52,046 bases of DNA from SAR86 cluster bacterium (GTDB taxonomy: Bacteria > Pseudomonadota > Gammaproteobacteria > Pseudomonadales > Pseudohongiellaceae): contig NVUL01000049.1 in NCBI GenBank assembly GCA_002401885.1, forward strand, positions 1-52,046, written 5' to 3'. The notes beneath the pieces were generated by a model. It was not told the origin of the DNA, did not search any database, and was given only the letters and a program-made list of their open reading frames with translations. Both the position numbers and the translations under genes were made by a program. How positions within the stretch are numbered: position 1 is the stretch's first letter; each line of letters opens with the position of its first letter. Positions 34,343 to 42,921 of the stretch are shown here, piece after piece.

Positions 34343-35446
34343 CTAGAGCTCGATTCCGTACTCCTCCACCCTAGCCTTCGCGGTATCCGGCAGCACGCCG
34401 TACGGGTCGACCTTGTAGATCCTAGGCAAGTCATTGCTAGAGCGAACTTCTACTATCTCCATATAGGCCTGACGCACTCTGTCCTCGGGCTCAACTGCAT
34501 CCTTATCAAGCTCTTGAAAACCAGATCGCTGACCTGTTAAGGCATTACCGCTGAACTCCTGTTTCGGATAGGCGAAGATGGAATAAATATTTGATGTGTC
34601 CGTTCCCACCCATGGAATCAGTTCCTGCAAATTCTCGAAAGGTATGATCTCAGCGATCTCCGCACGATTGCTTATATCTTCCAGTTCTCGAAAGGCGATT
34701 ATTGTCTCTATGAGCTCTTCGTCCAATCCTGGCAGGAGTCGCATCGTTTCTCGGGTCGCCACATTCAGATTTACCGTTCGCGCGTTACCATAAATAGTGA
34801 ATGCGGCATCCAAATTAATCCCCTCCAACAATTCGGCAAAGCCCCGCACGTGCAGAATTTCTTCTACTGTATCGAGCTCGGGGTTGTTGCGCGGGACGTA
34901 GGCCTGATCTAATTCCAGGTAGTAGTCCTTCTCGGCACCGTTCAGTCCCTCCAGGTCATTCAAGTCTGTCCAGTCTATCCAGGCAATGAGTAAGTCTTGT
35001 ACCTCTTCTGGTTCGGCATCTTCGCCACCCAGTAACTTCTCGATGAGCAACTGCATATTGCGACGTGGTATTCGATTCAGGTTTATCTTGCCTGCGTGGT
35101 CGTAGATGCGAACAACCATGTTCTCGGGTGCTGAGTAATTTAACTCCAGCGCCTCTCCATCGTGGCGGTAGGCAGGATTTAATATCTCGCCTTCTTCGCT
35201 TTCCTCCAATTGTTGATCGATAGGCGCCGGCATACGCTCCAGCATGAGTTCCATCTCGGCGAAATTGACGGTAGCCATTAGTTGTGCCCAATTCCGACTG
35301 GCATCGCGGTTGTGCGCGGCCGTCTGTGCAGATAGCCTTACTTTGCCCGCCATAGCGGTAACTAGCACAGTTAGCAAGACTGCCGTCCATAGGACGATTA
35401 TTATGACTGAGCCAGTTTGTCTACATATGTTTCGCATGCTAATCAC
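34343..35446 (-). CDS. gspK: Type II secretion minor pseudopilin GspK
   Basis: It has 367 residues. GspK forms the tip of the pseudopilus with GspI and GspJ. The N-terminal hydrophobic helix (GSVIIIVLWTAVLLTVLVTAMAG) follows a short leader ending in Gly; as usual for GspK, the +5 Glu is absent. A large globular insertion has SAM-like helix-hairpin motifs (KINLNRIPRRNMQLLI, TVNLNVATRETMRLLPGL). It overlaps gspJ by four bases and is the last gene of the gsp operon. Confidence 0.92.
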   Translation of the reverse strand: MISMRNICRQTGSVIIIVLWTAVLLTVLVTAMAGKVRLSAQTAAHNRDASRNWAQLMATVNFAEMELMLERMPAPIDQQLEESEEGEILNPAYRHDGEALELNYSAPENMVVRIYDHAGKINLNRIPRRNMQLLIEKLLGGEDAEPEEVQDLLIAWIDWTDLNDLEGLNGAEKDYYLELDQAYVPRNNPELDTVEEILHVRGFAELLEGINLDAAFTIYGNARTVNLNVATRETMRLLPGLDEELIETIIAFRELEDISNRAEIAEIIPFENLQELIPWVGTDTSNIYSIFAYPKQEFSGNALTGQRSGFQELDKDAVEPEDRVRQAYMEIVEVRSSNDLPRIYKVDPYGVLPDTAKARVEEYGIEL

Positions 35447-36096
35447 AAACCTACATTCGTCGTAGGACGAATACTTCGATGCTGGTTGTTTTTAATTCGC
35501 GCGACGATCTCTAATTCTTCATTCACATCCTCGAAGTCTCGCTGGGGAATAAAGCGAACATACACTGCCAAAGGAAGACTCTGCTCCTCTTCGCCGAACC
35601 ATTCGTCAAGCCAGAGTCTGTTCTCATTTAAATCTTGATAGAGATAGCTAAATTCAGCGGTATAGTTTTCAAGGATCAGAATAGGCTCACTCTCATTCAG
35701 TCGCTCTGTCGGTTCGTCGCTAAACGCTGGAACGAGACTCAGATAGACGCCTTCATCTACCACGGAATACATCTCCCAAACGGTAAGCCCGGGGCTACGC
35801 TGCGGAGATACCGTCGATACGAAGCTAAGGTAGTCATCTTCGCCGTGAAAATAGATCTCGCGCCCGAGCGTGTCGAAGTTCGTATAGCTATGAGGAAAAG
35901 CACCATGAAGCGCACGATCTATCTGCAGTACCACCAACGCCTGATCGAGACTCTTATCTAACACATCGGAGTTTCGATTCCAGTCATCGGCCACGATGTA
36001 GACACCGGAGCTCAGCAGACCGAGCAGCAGCGCTGTCAATCCTAGGGAGAGGATAATTTCTACTAGAGTAAAGCCTGTCTGCTTGTCTTTGCGCAT
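35443..36096 (-). CDS. gspJ: Type II secretion minor pseudopilin GspJ
   Basis: It has 217 residues. A short basic leader ends at KQTG, followed by FTLVEIILSLGLTALLLGLL, the class III prepilin helix with Glu5. The C-terminal domain is beta-rich, as in GspJ. Its place between gspI and gspK supports the assignment. The leader would be cut and methylated by a prepilin peptidase that is not encoded here. Six bases separate it from gspI; it overlaps gspK by four. Confidence 0.9.
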   Translation of the reverse strand: MRKDKQTGFTLVEIILSLGLTALLLGLLSSGVYIVADDWNRNSDVLDKSLDQALVVLQIDRALHGAFPHSYTNFDTLGREIYFHGEDDYLSFVSTVSPQRSPGLTVWEMYSVVDEGVYLSLVPAFSDEPTERLNESEPILILENYTAEFSYLYQDLNENRLWLDEWFGEEEQSLPLAVYVRFIPQRDFEDVNEELEIVARIKNNQHRSIRPTTNVGL

Positions 36097-36102
36097 GGGT
36101 CC

Positions 36103-36489
36103 CTACTGCGGAAGATCCAGTTGAATCCAACGGCTTCCCGCAATTATCTCGTTACGTTCTCGATTAATTACTTCATAGGCTTGGAATGCATGTACAGTTG
36201 CTTGTGTCTTTCGCTCTGGGTCTTCCAAGAGATCCAATGAACGAATCTGATAGCTATCGTCCTGAAGTATCTCTTCGACGTCCGCGTATTCATTTTCTAA
36301 GAGTGCGAAATTGATCGCGGCTCGAACGCGCGTTGCCTGCACCAGGCTTTCTTCAGAGCGCCACGAGAGCTGCTTGCTGCCCCCGACCAGAGAGAACAGC
36401 GAGCCAAGTACAAACCCAGTAATCGTAAGTGCCACGATTACCTCCAGAAGGGTAAAGCCGGCCTGACTGTTGCGCTGTCTTTTCATCAC
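36103..36489 (-). CDS. gspI: Type II secretion minor pseudopilin GspI
   Basis: It has 128 residues with the prepilin leader KRQRNSQAG followed by FTLLEVIVALTITGFVLGSL. The small globular domain and its place (after gspH, before gspJ) match GspI, which nucleates the pseudopilus tip. It overlaps gspH by four bases. Confidence 0.88.
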   Translation of the reverse strand: MMKRQRNSQAGFTLLEVIVALTITGFVLGSLFSLVGGSKQLSWRSEESLVQATRVRAAINFALLENEYADVEEILQDDSYQIRSLDLLEDPERKTQATVHAFQAYEVINRERNEIIAGSRWIQLDLPQ

Positions 36490-37043
36490 AATTCTTCTTC
36501 GGAATCTCGGCTCGAGACTCTGCCAGTAAATGGATCGATGTCAATAACGCCTGTTTGATCGGCCTGAGCGAACAACAGCATACCGCCGGTACTTCCTCCC
36601 TCTGGGAAGAACGTCACCTCTGTAGTTTCTTCAATCTCGATTTCTCTGTCGGTACTGTCGCGAAAACGCAGGGTGACACCCGCGCCGTTCCACTGCGCTA
36701 CGATATTGCTAAGGCTGGTGTGCCCATCATCTGTGTCCGCTTGGCCGATTTCATCAATTGGTATCACGCTGAAGCTAACGGTGCTGGCCTGTCCGGAAAT
36801 TACCGCCGTGCGTCTTGCAAAGTTAAGCAATGATTGTGCCTGACGCAATTGGGTATTGAAGGTACGGGCTTCGAAGCCGCCGAGGTTCGGAACTACCAAG
36901 ATGCTAGCCGTGGCGATGATAGCGAGCACAAGAATTATTTCGAGCAGCGTGAAGCCACGCTGCTGTTTAGACGTTACCTGCCTAGCATTAGCTAGGGCAG
37001 CCGTTCTACAGCCCAATATCGGCGTCATCTTCTTCGCCGCCAC
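36486..37043 (-). CDS. gspH: Type II secretion minor pseudopilin GspH
   Basis: It has 185 residues from the first ATG; an ATG five codons later (37028) is equally possible. A long leader ends at QQRG, followed by FTLLEIILVLAIIATASILVV with Glu5. The C-terminal beta domain is acidic. The 5' end overlaps gspG by up to 38 bases, so translation is probably coupled, or the shorter start is used. GspH caps the pseudopilus near the tip complex. Confidence 0.88.
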   Translation of the reverse strand: MAAKKMTPILGCRTAALANARQVTSKQQRGFTLLEIILVLAIIATASILVVPNLGGFEARTFNTQLRQAQSLLNFARRTAVISGQASTVSFSVIPIDEIGQADTDDGHTSLSNIVAQWNGAGVTLRFRDSTDREIEIEETTEVTFFPEGGSTGGMLLFAQADQTGVIDIDPFTGRVSSRDSEEEL

Positions 37044-37431
37044 TCCTGCCGTCGGCTCCGTAGGATACTAGCGTGAACTCACGCCCATTACCTTCGTAGA
37101 CATATTCATTGTCCCAAGGGTCTCTGGGAACTGCTCTGCGCAGATAGGGGCCATTCCACGATGCCCTATCGGTATCATCCTCCATCAAGCCGTCGAGGCT
37201 GTCTGGATACTCGCCGACATCGAGTCGATAAATGTCTAACGCCGCTTCCAGTGTGGAAATCTCTGTCCGTGCAACATCGCGCATCGCTCCTGCCTGTTGC
37301 TTAAACAAGTTCGGTGCAACCATTACCGCCAACATTGCGATGATCGCCATCACGACGAGAATTTCGATGAGTGTGAATCCATCAGTTCGCTGCAATCGAA
37401 TGTTCATTTCTTGGTGATTACTGTGATTCAT
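37006..37431 (-). CDS. gspG: Type II secretion major pseudopilin GspG
   Basis: It has 141 residues. The leader ends at RTDG, followed by FTLIEILVVMAIIAMLAVMVAPNLF, then the alpha helix and the conserved YRLDVGEYPDSLDGL and GPYLRR...DPWDNEYVY segments of GspG, including the calcium-binding C-terminal loop region. It forms the pseudopilus shaft. Starts are possible at the first ATG (37431) or eight codons later. It lies 57 bases after gspD. Confidence 0.95.
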   Translation of the reverse strand: MNHSNHQEMNIRLQRTDGFTLIEILVVMAIIAMLAVMVAPNLFKQQAGAMRDVARTEISTLEAALDIYRLDVGEYPDSLDGLMEDDTDRASWNGPYLRRAVPRDPWDNEYVYEGNGREFTLVSYGADGRSGGEEDDADIGL

Positions 37432-37488
37432 GATTAATGCCTATTGTATTCTTTGCCGTTCTGTTCGATTCCAAATAGTTGCAAGCTG

Positions 37489-39609
37489 CTAGAACTGTGC
37501 GGCTTCGATTAGATCGGACGCCATGTCGAACCGGTCGAGGATGTCTTGGTATTCTAACCCTGTTTCGGAATTCAGATTAATGATCTCGGGCCTTAACACG
37601 ATGAAAAGTTCACGGCGTTCGACAATTTCCTGCTGATAGGAGAACAGCCTGCCCAGCACCGGCAGTCGATTCAGGCCGGGGACACCGGTATTCAGGCTCT
37701 CGGTATCTGTCTGAATCAATCCACCGAGTACGACGTTCTCGCCATCACGAACGACAACAGTCGTGTTGATTTCCTGATTATTGAAGACAGGATTATCTCT
37801 CACTCCAGCAGCTCCATTGTCTACTGAAGACAGTTCCTGTCGAATAGTCAGATTTACGATGCCATCGTTGTTTATCTGTGGCGTGATAGACAACACGATA
37901 CCCGTATCGCGGTATTGGATGTTGGTCGTAGCAATGCCACCGTTGCCAATAGACTGCCCTTGCTCCACAGGGACTTGCGAGCCGATCTGAATCTCACCTT
38001 CCTGATTGTTCGTCACGGTAAGCGATGGCCTAGCCAGCAGCCGCACGTCGTTGTTGATGGCGATCGCTTCCAGTGTCGCATCGACCTGGGAGGCTCCGTC
38101 GATAAAGGATTTCGTGAACAACAAACCACCAAGCTGCGGTACAAACCCGGTCGATGTATTAGTAGAAATCGGGTCAATCGCGCTGTCAGCGGCTATGCGT
38201 GACCAGTCCACGCCAAACTTGGTGGCGTCACTGAGCGTGATCTGTGCGATTACTGCATTGATCATTACTTGCAGCGGAACAGAGTCGAGTTGATTGATAG
38301 TCGTGAGTAGCTGTCGGTAGTCTCGCGCCGTGCTTCGAATCAATAGACTGTTTGTCGCTTCGTCTGCCACGATCTTCACACTGAGATTCGCCGAAACGGC
38401 TGTGCTGGTTGAATTGGTCGTGAAGACGGTGTTCCCATCTGCGAGTTCGACTGTCTCTAAGGAATTGGAAGCAACGCCGTTGCTACGATTCGGTATAGCA
38501 GACACATCATCGTCATCATCCTCAAATACTTCGGATAGAGTTTCTGCAAGCTCCACTGCACTAAGATTATTAACCTGATAGTGAAATAATTGCTCCACCT
38601 GTTCCTGGCCGTCGGAGTCTAGAATTTTTACCCAACGAGAGATCTCCTCAAAGCCACGCGATGCAGGCGCTGTCACAAGAATCCCATTGATTCGCTCTAT
38701 TCCCTTTACCTGATAGGCAGGAGATGCACCCTCGATTAGCAACAGGATTTCAGCCAACTCGTCGGCAACTTCCACCGCATTGGCATTGTATAGTTGATAG
38801 AGATGAATGCCCTGATTCTGAAACGGGTCCGCATCGACGAGAAACAGCAACTCGTTGATGCGTTGCAATTGCGATTCGCTAGCGGATATAGCAAGCGTTC
38901 CATTTCCAACCAGAGTTCTCACTACTCCATCTGGCGCGAGAAGCGGCTCGACAACTTGGACTGCAGTCTCTGTAGAGATATAGGTAAGTGGCGTGATCTG
39001 CAGAATGCGCGCGGCGGTGCCCTGACCCAGTGTATCCGGCGTGGCGATCTCCACTGGCAGAGCGCTACTTATCTTGCGCGCATTATAGACATTGCCCACA
39101 CGATTCAGAACTACACCTGCATCACGGGTTAGCAATCGAATCAACGGCCAAATATCGGCCTGACTCAAAGGGCGTGCTGAGGAGGTGCGAATGCTGACTT
39201 TGCTGTCTATCGTTGGATCGATAACGATACTCACGTCTAGGGCATTAGCAAGTTCTTCCAGTACTAGCCGAAGATCTGCCTGTTCGTAATTGAATTCGAG
39301 CGGTTCGGCGAGAGCCTGTTCGGGGGCAGGTGCGGTTTCTTGAAAGCCATCGAACTGCAGTACGGTGCCGTCTCGGTTGATTTCGTTGATAGTCGCCTGC
39401 TGCTCAGCCGAAATATTGCCACCTGTTTCTGGTAAAACTACGGCAGTGTTTCGAATCACTGAATTACTCGTGACTGAGTTGCCACTTGACTGCCCACCAC
39501 CGCCAGCATTGGACTGTGCGTCCAATACTGCGCAAGAGGAGAGGGCAAAACCGACTAGCAGAGCTGCCAGAGTTTTTATCGTTGCTTGTAGAATTTGTTT
39601 AGACTTCAC
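37489..39609 (-). CDS. gspD: Type II secretion outer-membrane secretin GspD
   Basis: It has 706 residues. The N-terminus has a lipoprotein-type signal with Cys26 in LSSC. Periplasmic N0 (about 105-180, FNYEQADLRLVLEELANAL) and N1-N3 repeats follow, with an acidic insert EDDDDD near 355. The C-terminal secretin domain (about 445-690) contains VPLQVMINAVIAQITL, DTGIVLSITPQIN, VVVRDGENVVLGGLI, VPGLNRLPVLGRLF and ERRELFIVLRPEII. It forms the outer-membrane exit channel. The lipobox suggests it may need no separate pilotin, or acts as its own lipoprotein. It is placed after gspF rather than first in the operon. Confidence 0.95.
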   Translation of the reverse strand: MKSKQILQATIKTLAALLVGFALSSCAVLDAQSNAGGGGQSSGNSVTSNSVIRNTAVVLPETGGNISAEQQATINEINRDGTVLQFDGFQETAPAPEQALAEPLEFNYEQADLRLVLEELANALDVSIVIDPTIDSKVSIRTSSARPLSQADIWPLIRLLTRDAGVVLNRVGNVYNARKISSALPVEIATPDTLGQGTAARILQITPLTYISTETAVQVVEPLLAPDGVVRTLVGNGTLAISASESQLQRINELLFLVDADPFQNQGIHLYQLYNANAVEVADELAEILLLIEGASPAYQVKGIERINGILVTAPASRGFEEISRWVKILDSDGQEQVEQLFHYQVNNLSAVELAETLSEVFEDDDDDVSAIPNRSNGVASNSLETVELADGNTVFTTNSTSTAVSANLSVKIVADEATNSLLIRSTARDYRQLLTTINQLDSVPLQVMINAVIAQITLSDATKFGVDWSRIAADSAIDPISTNTSTGFVPQLGGLLFTKSFIDGASQVDATLEAIAINNDVRLLARPSLTVTNNQEGEIQIGSQVPVEQGQSIGNGGIATTNIQYRDTGIVLSITPQINNDGIVNLTIRQELSSVDNGAAGVRDNPVFNNQEINTTVVVRDGENVVLGGLIQTDTESLNTGVPGLNRLPVLGRLFSYQQEIVERRELFIVLRPEIINLNSETGLEYQDILDRFDMASDLIEAAQF

Positions 39610-39624
39610 AATGTTCTCCGAGAA

Positions 39625-40830
39625 TTAGAAATCCACCGCATTCATGCTGAAAACAGCTGACAGCATAGTGATGGTTATACCGCCAACTGCGACGGCGAGA
39701 ATTAATATTAGCGCGGGCTGCAGAGCGGCTACCAGGCTAGAAATTTGGTTGCGTACGGTCGTGTCGAACGTAGCTGCCGTCTTGATCAGAATGTTTGCAG
39801 TTCGGCCTGACTCCTCACCCACTGCAACCAATTGATGCAGCAGCGTTGGAAATTGATTCGTCTTCTCCAATGAGGCACCGAGTCCCGCTCCACCCCTCAC
39901 GTCCTCTTCTACCTGAACCAAATGTGCCGCCAAAACGGTATTACCAATAACCTCTCTGGACACACGCAACGCGCGAATTAAAGGGATACCTGCCCCTAAT
40001 AGGGCACCAAGAGTTCTGGCGAAGACCGAGCACTCTTTGTAGAGGATCAGTGTGCCCATCATCGGTAGAGACAACAGGAAGCCATCTTTCTTTAGTTTCG
40101 ATGCAGGCTCCTTATCTAGGCGCTTCCAGAAGAACACGAGAAGGCCGAGGAACACTATAATTAGGTAGCCGTAGCTCTGAATGCCGCTACTTAGGGAGAG
40201 CAGGAAGGCCGCCGATGCGGGAATATTGGTGCCCGCGTCTTCAAACATCGCGGCAAACTGGGGAACCACGAAAACTAAGAGTAGAACGACAGAGAGTACC
40301 CCGGTAATGAGTAGCACGATCGGATAGATCATTGCCGAAATAATCGCCTGCCGGGTGTTGGCACTGGTTTCTAAAAATTCGGCGAGATCGGGTAACATCT
40401 TATCTAGAATGCCGCCTTCTTCACCGGCGCGTACGATATTAATGTACATCTTGCTGAATACTTTCGGATGAGCCTCCATCGCCTCCGCAAGGCTCCTGCC
40501 TTCCTTCACTTCACGCAGCAAGCTCACAACAAGTTCGCGCATTGCGGATGATTCTGTAATACCTTCTAACAGCCGTAGAGACCTATCAATCGGCACGCGC
40601 GCCTCGACAAGAGTGCACAGGCCATTCGTGAAATCCAACACGTCTGCCTGCGAGATGCGTTTGCGGCGGATCTTCTCCGCGGTCTCCGATGTTTCGTGTA
40701 TCTTGACCGGCGTAAGATTCTTGCCCTTCAAGATTCGCACGGCCTCGCGCTCGGTATCAGCACTTAACTGACCGTTAAGCATCTTGCCATGTGCATCGAA
40801 GGCCTGATATTTGAAATAGAGTGCGCTCAT
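39625..40830 (-). CDS. gspF: Type II secretion inner-membrane platform protein GspF
   Basis: It has 401 residues. An N-terminal cytoplasmic domain and two related GspF/PilC domains (about 70-195 and 270-395) are present, with three transmembrane segments (VLLITGVLSVVLLLVFVVPQFA; SYGYLIIVFLGLLVFFW; LILILAVAVGGITITML). The FTNGLCTLVEARVPIDRSL and GAGIPLIRALRVS segments are family typical. It overlaps gspE by four bases and lies 15 bases before gspD. Confidence 0.95.
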   Translation of the reverse strand: MSALYFKYQAFDAHGKMLNGQLSADTEREAVRILKGKNLTPVKIHETSETAEKIRRKRISQADVLDFTNGLCTLVEARVPIDRSLRLLEGITESSAMRELVVSLLREVKEGRSLAEAMEAHPKVFSKMYINIVRAGEEGGILDKMLPDLAEFLETSANTRQAIISAMIYPIVLLITGVLSVVLLLVFVVPQFAAMFEDAGTNIPASAAFLLSLSSGIQSYGYLIIVFLGLLVFFWKRLDKEPASKLKKDGFLLSLPMMGTLILYKECSVFARTLGALLGAGIPLIRALRVSREVIGNTVLAAHLVQVEEDVRGGAGLGASLEKTNQFPTLLHQLVAVGEESGRTANILIKTAATFDTTVRNQISSLVAALQPALILILAVAVGGITITMLSAVFSMNAVDF

Positions 40831-42320
40831 ATTGTTCTGGTTACCCGCACAACTTCTTCAGGGGTAGTCATTCCACTTGCCAGCTTCTCGAGCGCGTCCT
40901 GCCTCAGAGTTTTCATCCCTTCTTTGATTGCCTCTTCACGTATGATATTCGCGTCTGCTCCCGAGGCAATGTGATGGCGAATCGCATCGCTCATGATCAG
41001 CAACTCATACAGGCCCACACGGCCCCTGTATCCAGTCTGTCCGCAGCGCTCACAGCCACTGCCCCGACGAATTTCACTGATCGTATTTATGTCGATCTCT
41101 AGTGCCGTCGCCTCGTCTGTATTAAGGGGATGAATCTCGGCGCAATCGGTACAAACTCGTCTTACCAACCTCTGTGCCTGTATAGCGAGCATGCTGGAGC
41201 TAATTAGATAACCTTGTACGCCCATGTCTTGCAGCCGCGTAACCGCGCCAGCTGCGTCGTTGGTGTGCAGCGTTGAAAAAACCAGGTGGCCAGTAAGCGC
41301 CGATTCGATCGCGATCTCCGCCGTCTCATGATCGCGAATCTCACCGATCATCAGTATGTCTGGGTCCTGTCTAACGATAGAACGTAATCCCTGTGCAAAA
41401 CTTAATCCAATGCTGGCATTCGCTTGAATCTGGGTGATGCCGTCAAGTTGATATTCGACCGGATCTTCAACGGTAATTATCTTTTGCTTCTCATCATTTA
41501 TCTTCTCTAGCGTTGCATACAGTGTGGTCGTCTTACCGCTACCAGTAGGGCCTGTTATCAACACCATGCCATGGGGCTGGGTCACGATGTTTTGATACTG
41601 ATCGAGAATCTTTTCGGGCATTCCCAACTGTTGCAGACTTACAGCAGTATCGCTTCTATCTAGTATTCTCAATACGACAGATTCACCGTGCACACCCGGC
41701 AGAGTCGACACACGCATATCGAGTTGCTTAGCACCTACCTGATAGTCTATGCGACCATCTTGCGGCAAACGCTTCTCGCCGATGTCTAGCTTCGCCATAA
41801 GTTTCAATCGCGATGCAACGGCGGTGTGTATTTTAATAGGCAGGCGTTCAATACGCGTCATGATGCCGTCGACGCGACAGCGAATGTCCAGATGATTCTC
41901 GTTAGGCTCGAAATGTATGTCACTGGCATCGAGATCAAGCGCTCGAGCGAAGAGGTGGTTTACTAGTCGAATGATTGGTGCTTCCGATGCCAGGTCCGCG
42001 AGCGCTTCATCGTCGGCGAAACCAGAGACGAAAAGATCTTCGTCTGTATTCTCTATCTGTGGTGAAAGTTCAGCACGCCAGTGGCGCATCAGGCGACGCA
42101 CTTCGTCTGCAGCGCCGATATTGAATTGTATCTCCTCATTCAAGATGAAACGTATCTTCGCGCGCAATTCTATACTCGGCACGTGTTCACAGATGAGTCG
42201 AGCAGATTCAGCAAAGTCCTGCGCAGGCACGATGCTTTCCGGCTCTAATAACTGCCCGAAAACGGCGAGCGTCATTGCTGACGACTCTACTTCTGGCTCA
42301 CTATTATCGAAGTCAATCAT
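40827..42320 (-). CDS. gspE: Type II secretion assembly ATPase GspE
   Basis: It has 497 residues. Cytoplasmic hexameric ATPase driving pseudopilus assembly. Walker A is GPTGSGKTTTLY, the Asp box is DPVEYQLDGITQIQ, Walker B is ILMIGEIRDHETAE, and the His box is STLHTNDAAGAVTRL. A four-cysteine zinc finger (CTDC ... CERC) lies near residues 395-435, as in GspE. It starts four bases inside the gspM end and overlaps gspF, so the L-M-E-F block is tightly coupled. Confidence 0.96.
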   Translation of the reverse strand: MIDFDNSEPEVESSAMTLAVFGQLLEPESIVPAQDFAESARLICEHVPSIELRAKIRFILNEEIQFNIGAADEVRRLMRHWRAELSPQIENTDEDLFVSGFADDEALADLASEAPIIRLVNHLFARALDLDASDIHFEPNENHLDIRCRVDGIMTRIERLPIKIHTAVASRLKLMAKLDIGEKRLPQDGRIDYQVGAKQLDMRVSTLPGVHGESVVLRILDRSDTAVSLQQLGMPEKILDQYQNIVTQPHGMVLITGPTGSGKTTTLYATLEKINDEKQKIITVEDPVEYQLDGITQIQANASIGLSFAQGLRSIVRQDPDILMIGEIRDHETAEIAIESALTGHLVFSTLHTNDAAGAVTRLQDMGVQGYLISSSMLAIQAQRLVRRVCTDCAEIHPLNTDEATALEIDINTISEIRRGSGCERCGQTGYRGRVGLYELLIMSDAIRHHIASGADANIIREEAIKEGMKTLRQDALEKLASGMTTPEEVVRVTRTI

Positions 42321-42886
42321 CTGTTACTCGCGACCTCTGCAACAAGGCCTTCACTTCGGGCAAAGCCAACGACTGTGATCGAGCCGCTGTATTGATTTCG
42401 GCTTCGATTCACGTTGAATGCCGTTACCCGAAGTCTCGGTGCTGAATTTTCCAGCCGCTCCAAGAAACGAGTCGTGTTCGCTTGATCGTTAGTACGAAAA
42501 GACATCTCCTGCCGAATAAGCAGCCAACCATCAGTCACCAAGCGATCGGCTAGACGTGTCGAACTTACCGTGATGCCCGATTCTCGCGCCTGCAATGAGA
42601 GCGCACGCTGGATACTCGCCTCGACGAGAGGTATCGTATCGCCGCTAAAAGTCTGGCTGTTCAACTCCGCAATCTGCGACTCAACTTCGACGCGACGCTC
42701 TCGCCAACTGGCGGTGTTCTCTATTAAGCGTTGTTCGCGAGCAATATCGATCTCCACGCTTTCGATATTGCTCTGCCTTTGAGCATACACTGACGTTACC
42801 GCTGGCCAGCCGCTGGTAAGAATGAATACCAGTGCCACAGCTGCGGCCAGTATCAAAATATTTCTTTCGCGTTTAGATATTTGCAT
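42317..42886 (-). CDS. gspM: Type II secretion protein GspM
   Basis: It has 189 residues. One N-terminal transmembrane helix (about 11-30, ILILAAAVALVFILTSGW), a coiled coil (about 35-80) and a ferredoxin-like C-terminal domain are present. Sequence identity in this family is low; the assignment rests on topology and on its place between gspL and gspE. It bridges GspL and the pseudopilus base. Confidence 0.8.
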   Translation of the reverse strand: MQISKRERNILILAAAVALVFILTSGWPAVTSVYAQRQSNIESVEIDIAREQRLIENTASWRERRVEVESQIAELNSQTFSGDTIPLVEASIQRALSLQARESGITVSSTRLADRLVTDGWLLIRQEMSFRTNDQANTTRFLERLENSAPRLRVTAFNVNRSRNQYSGSITVVGFARSEGLVAEVASNR

Positions 42887-42921
42887 AGTAATTATTTCTT
42901 CTCGGGTTCGTTCTTCTCCGA

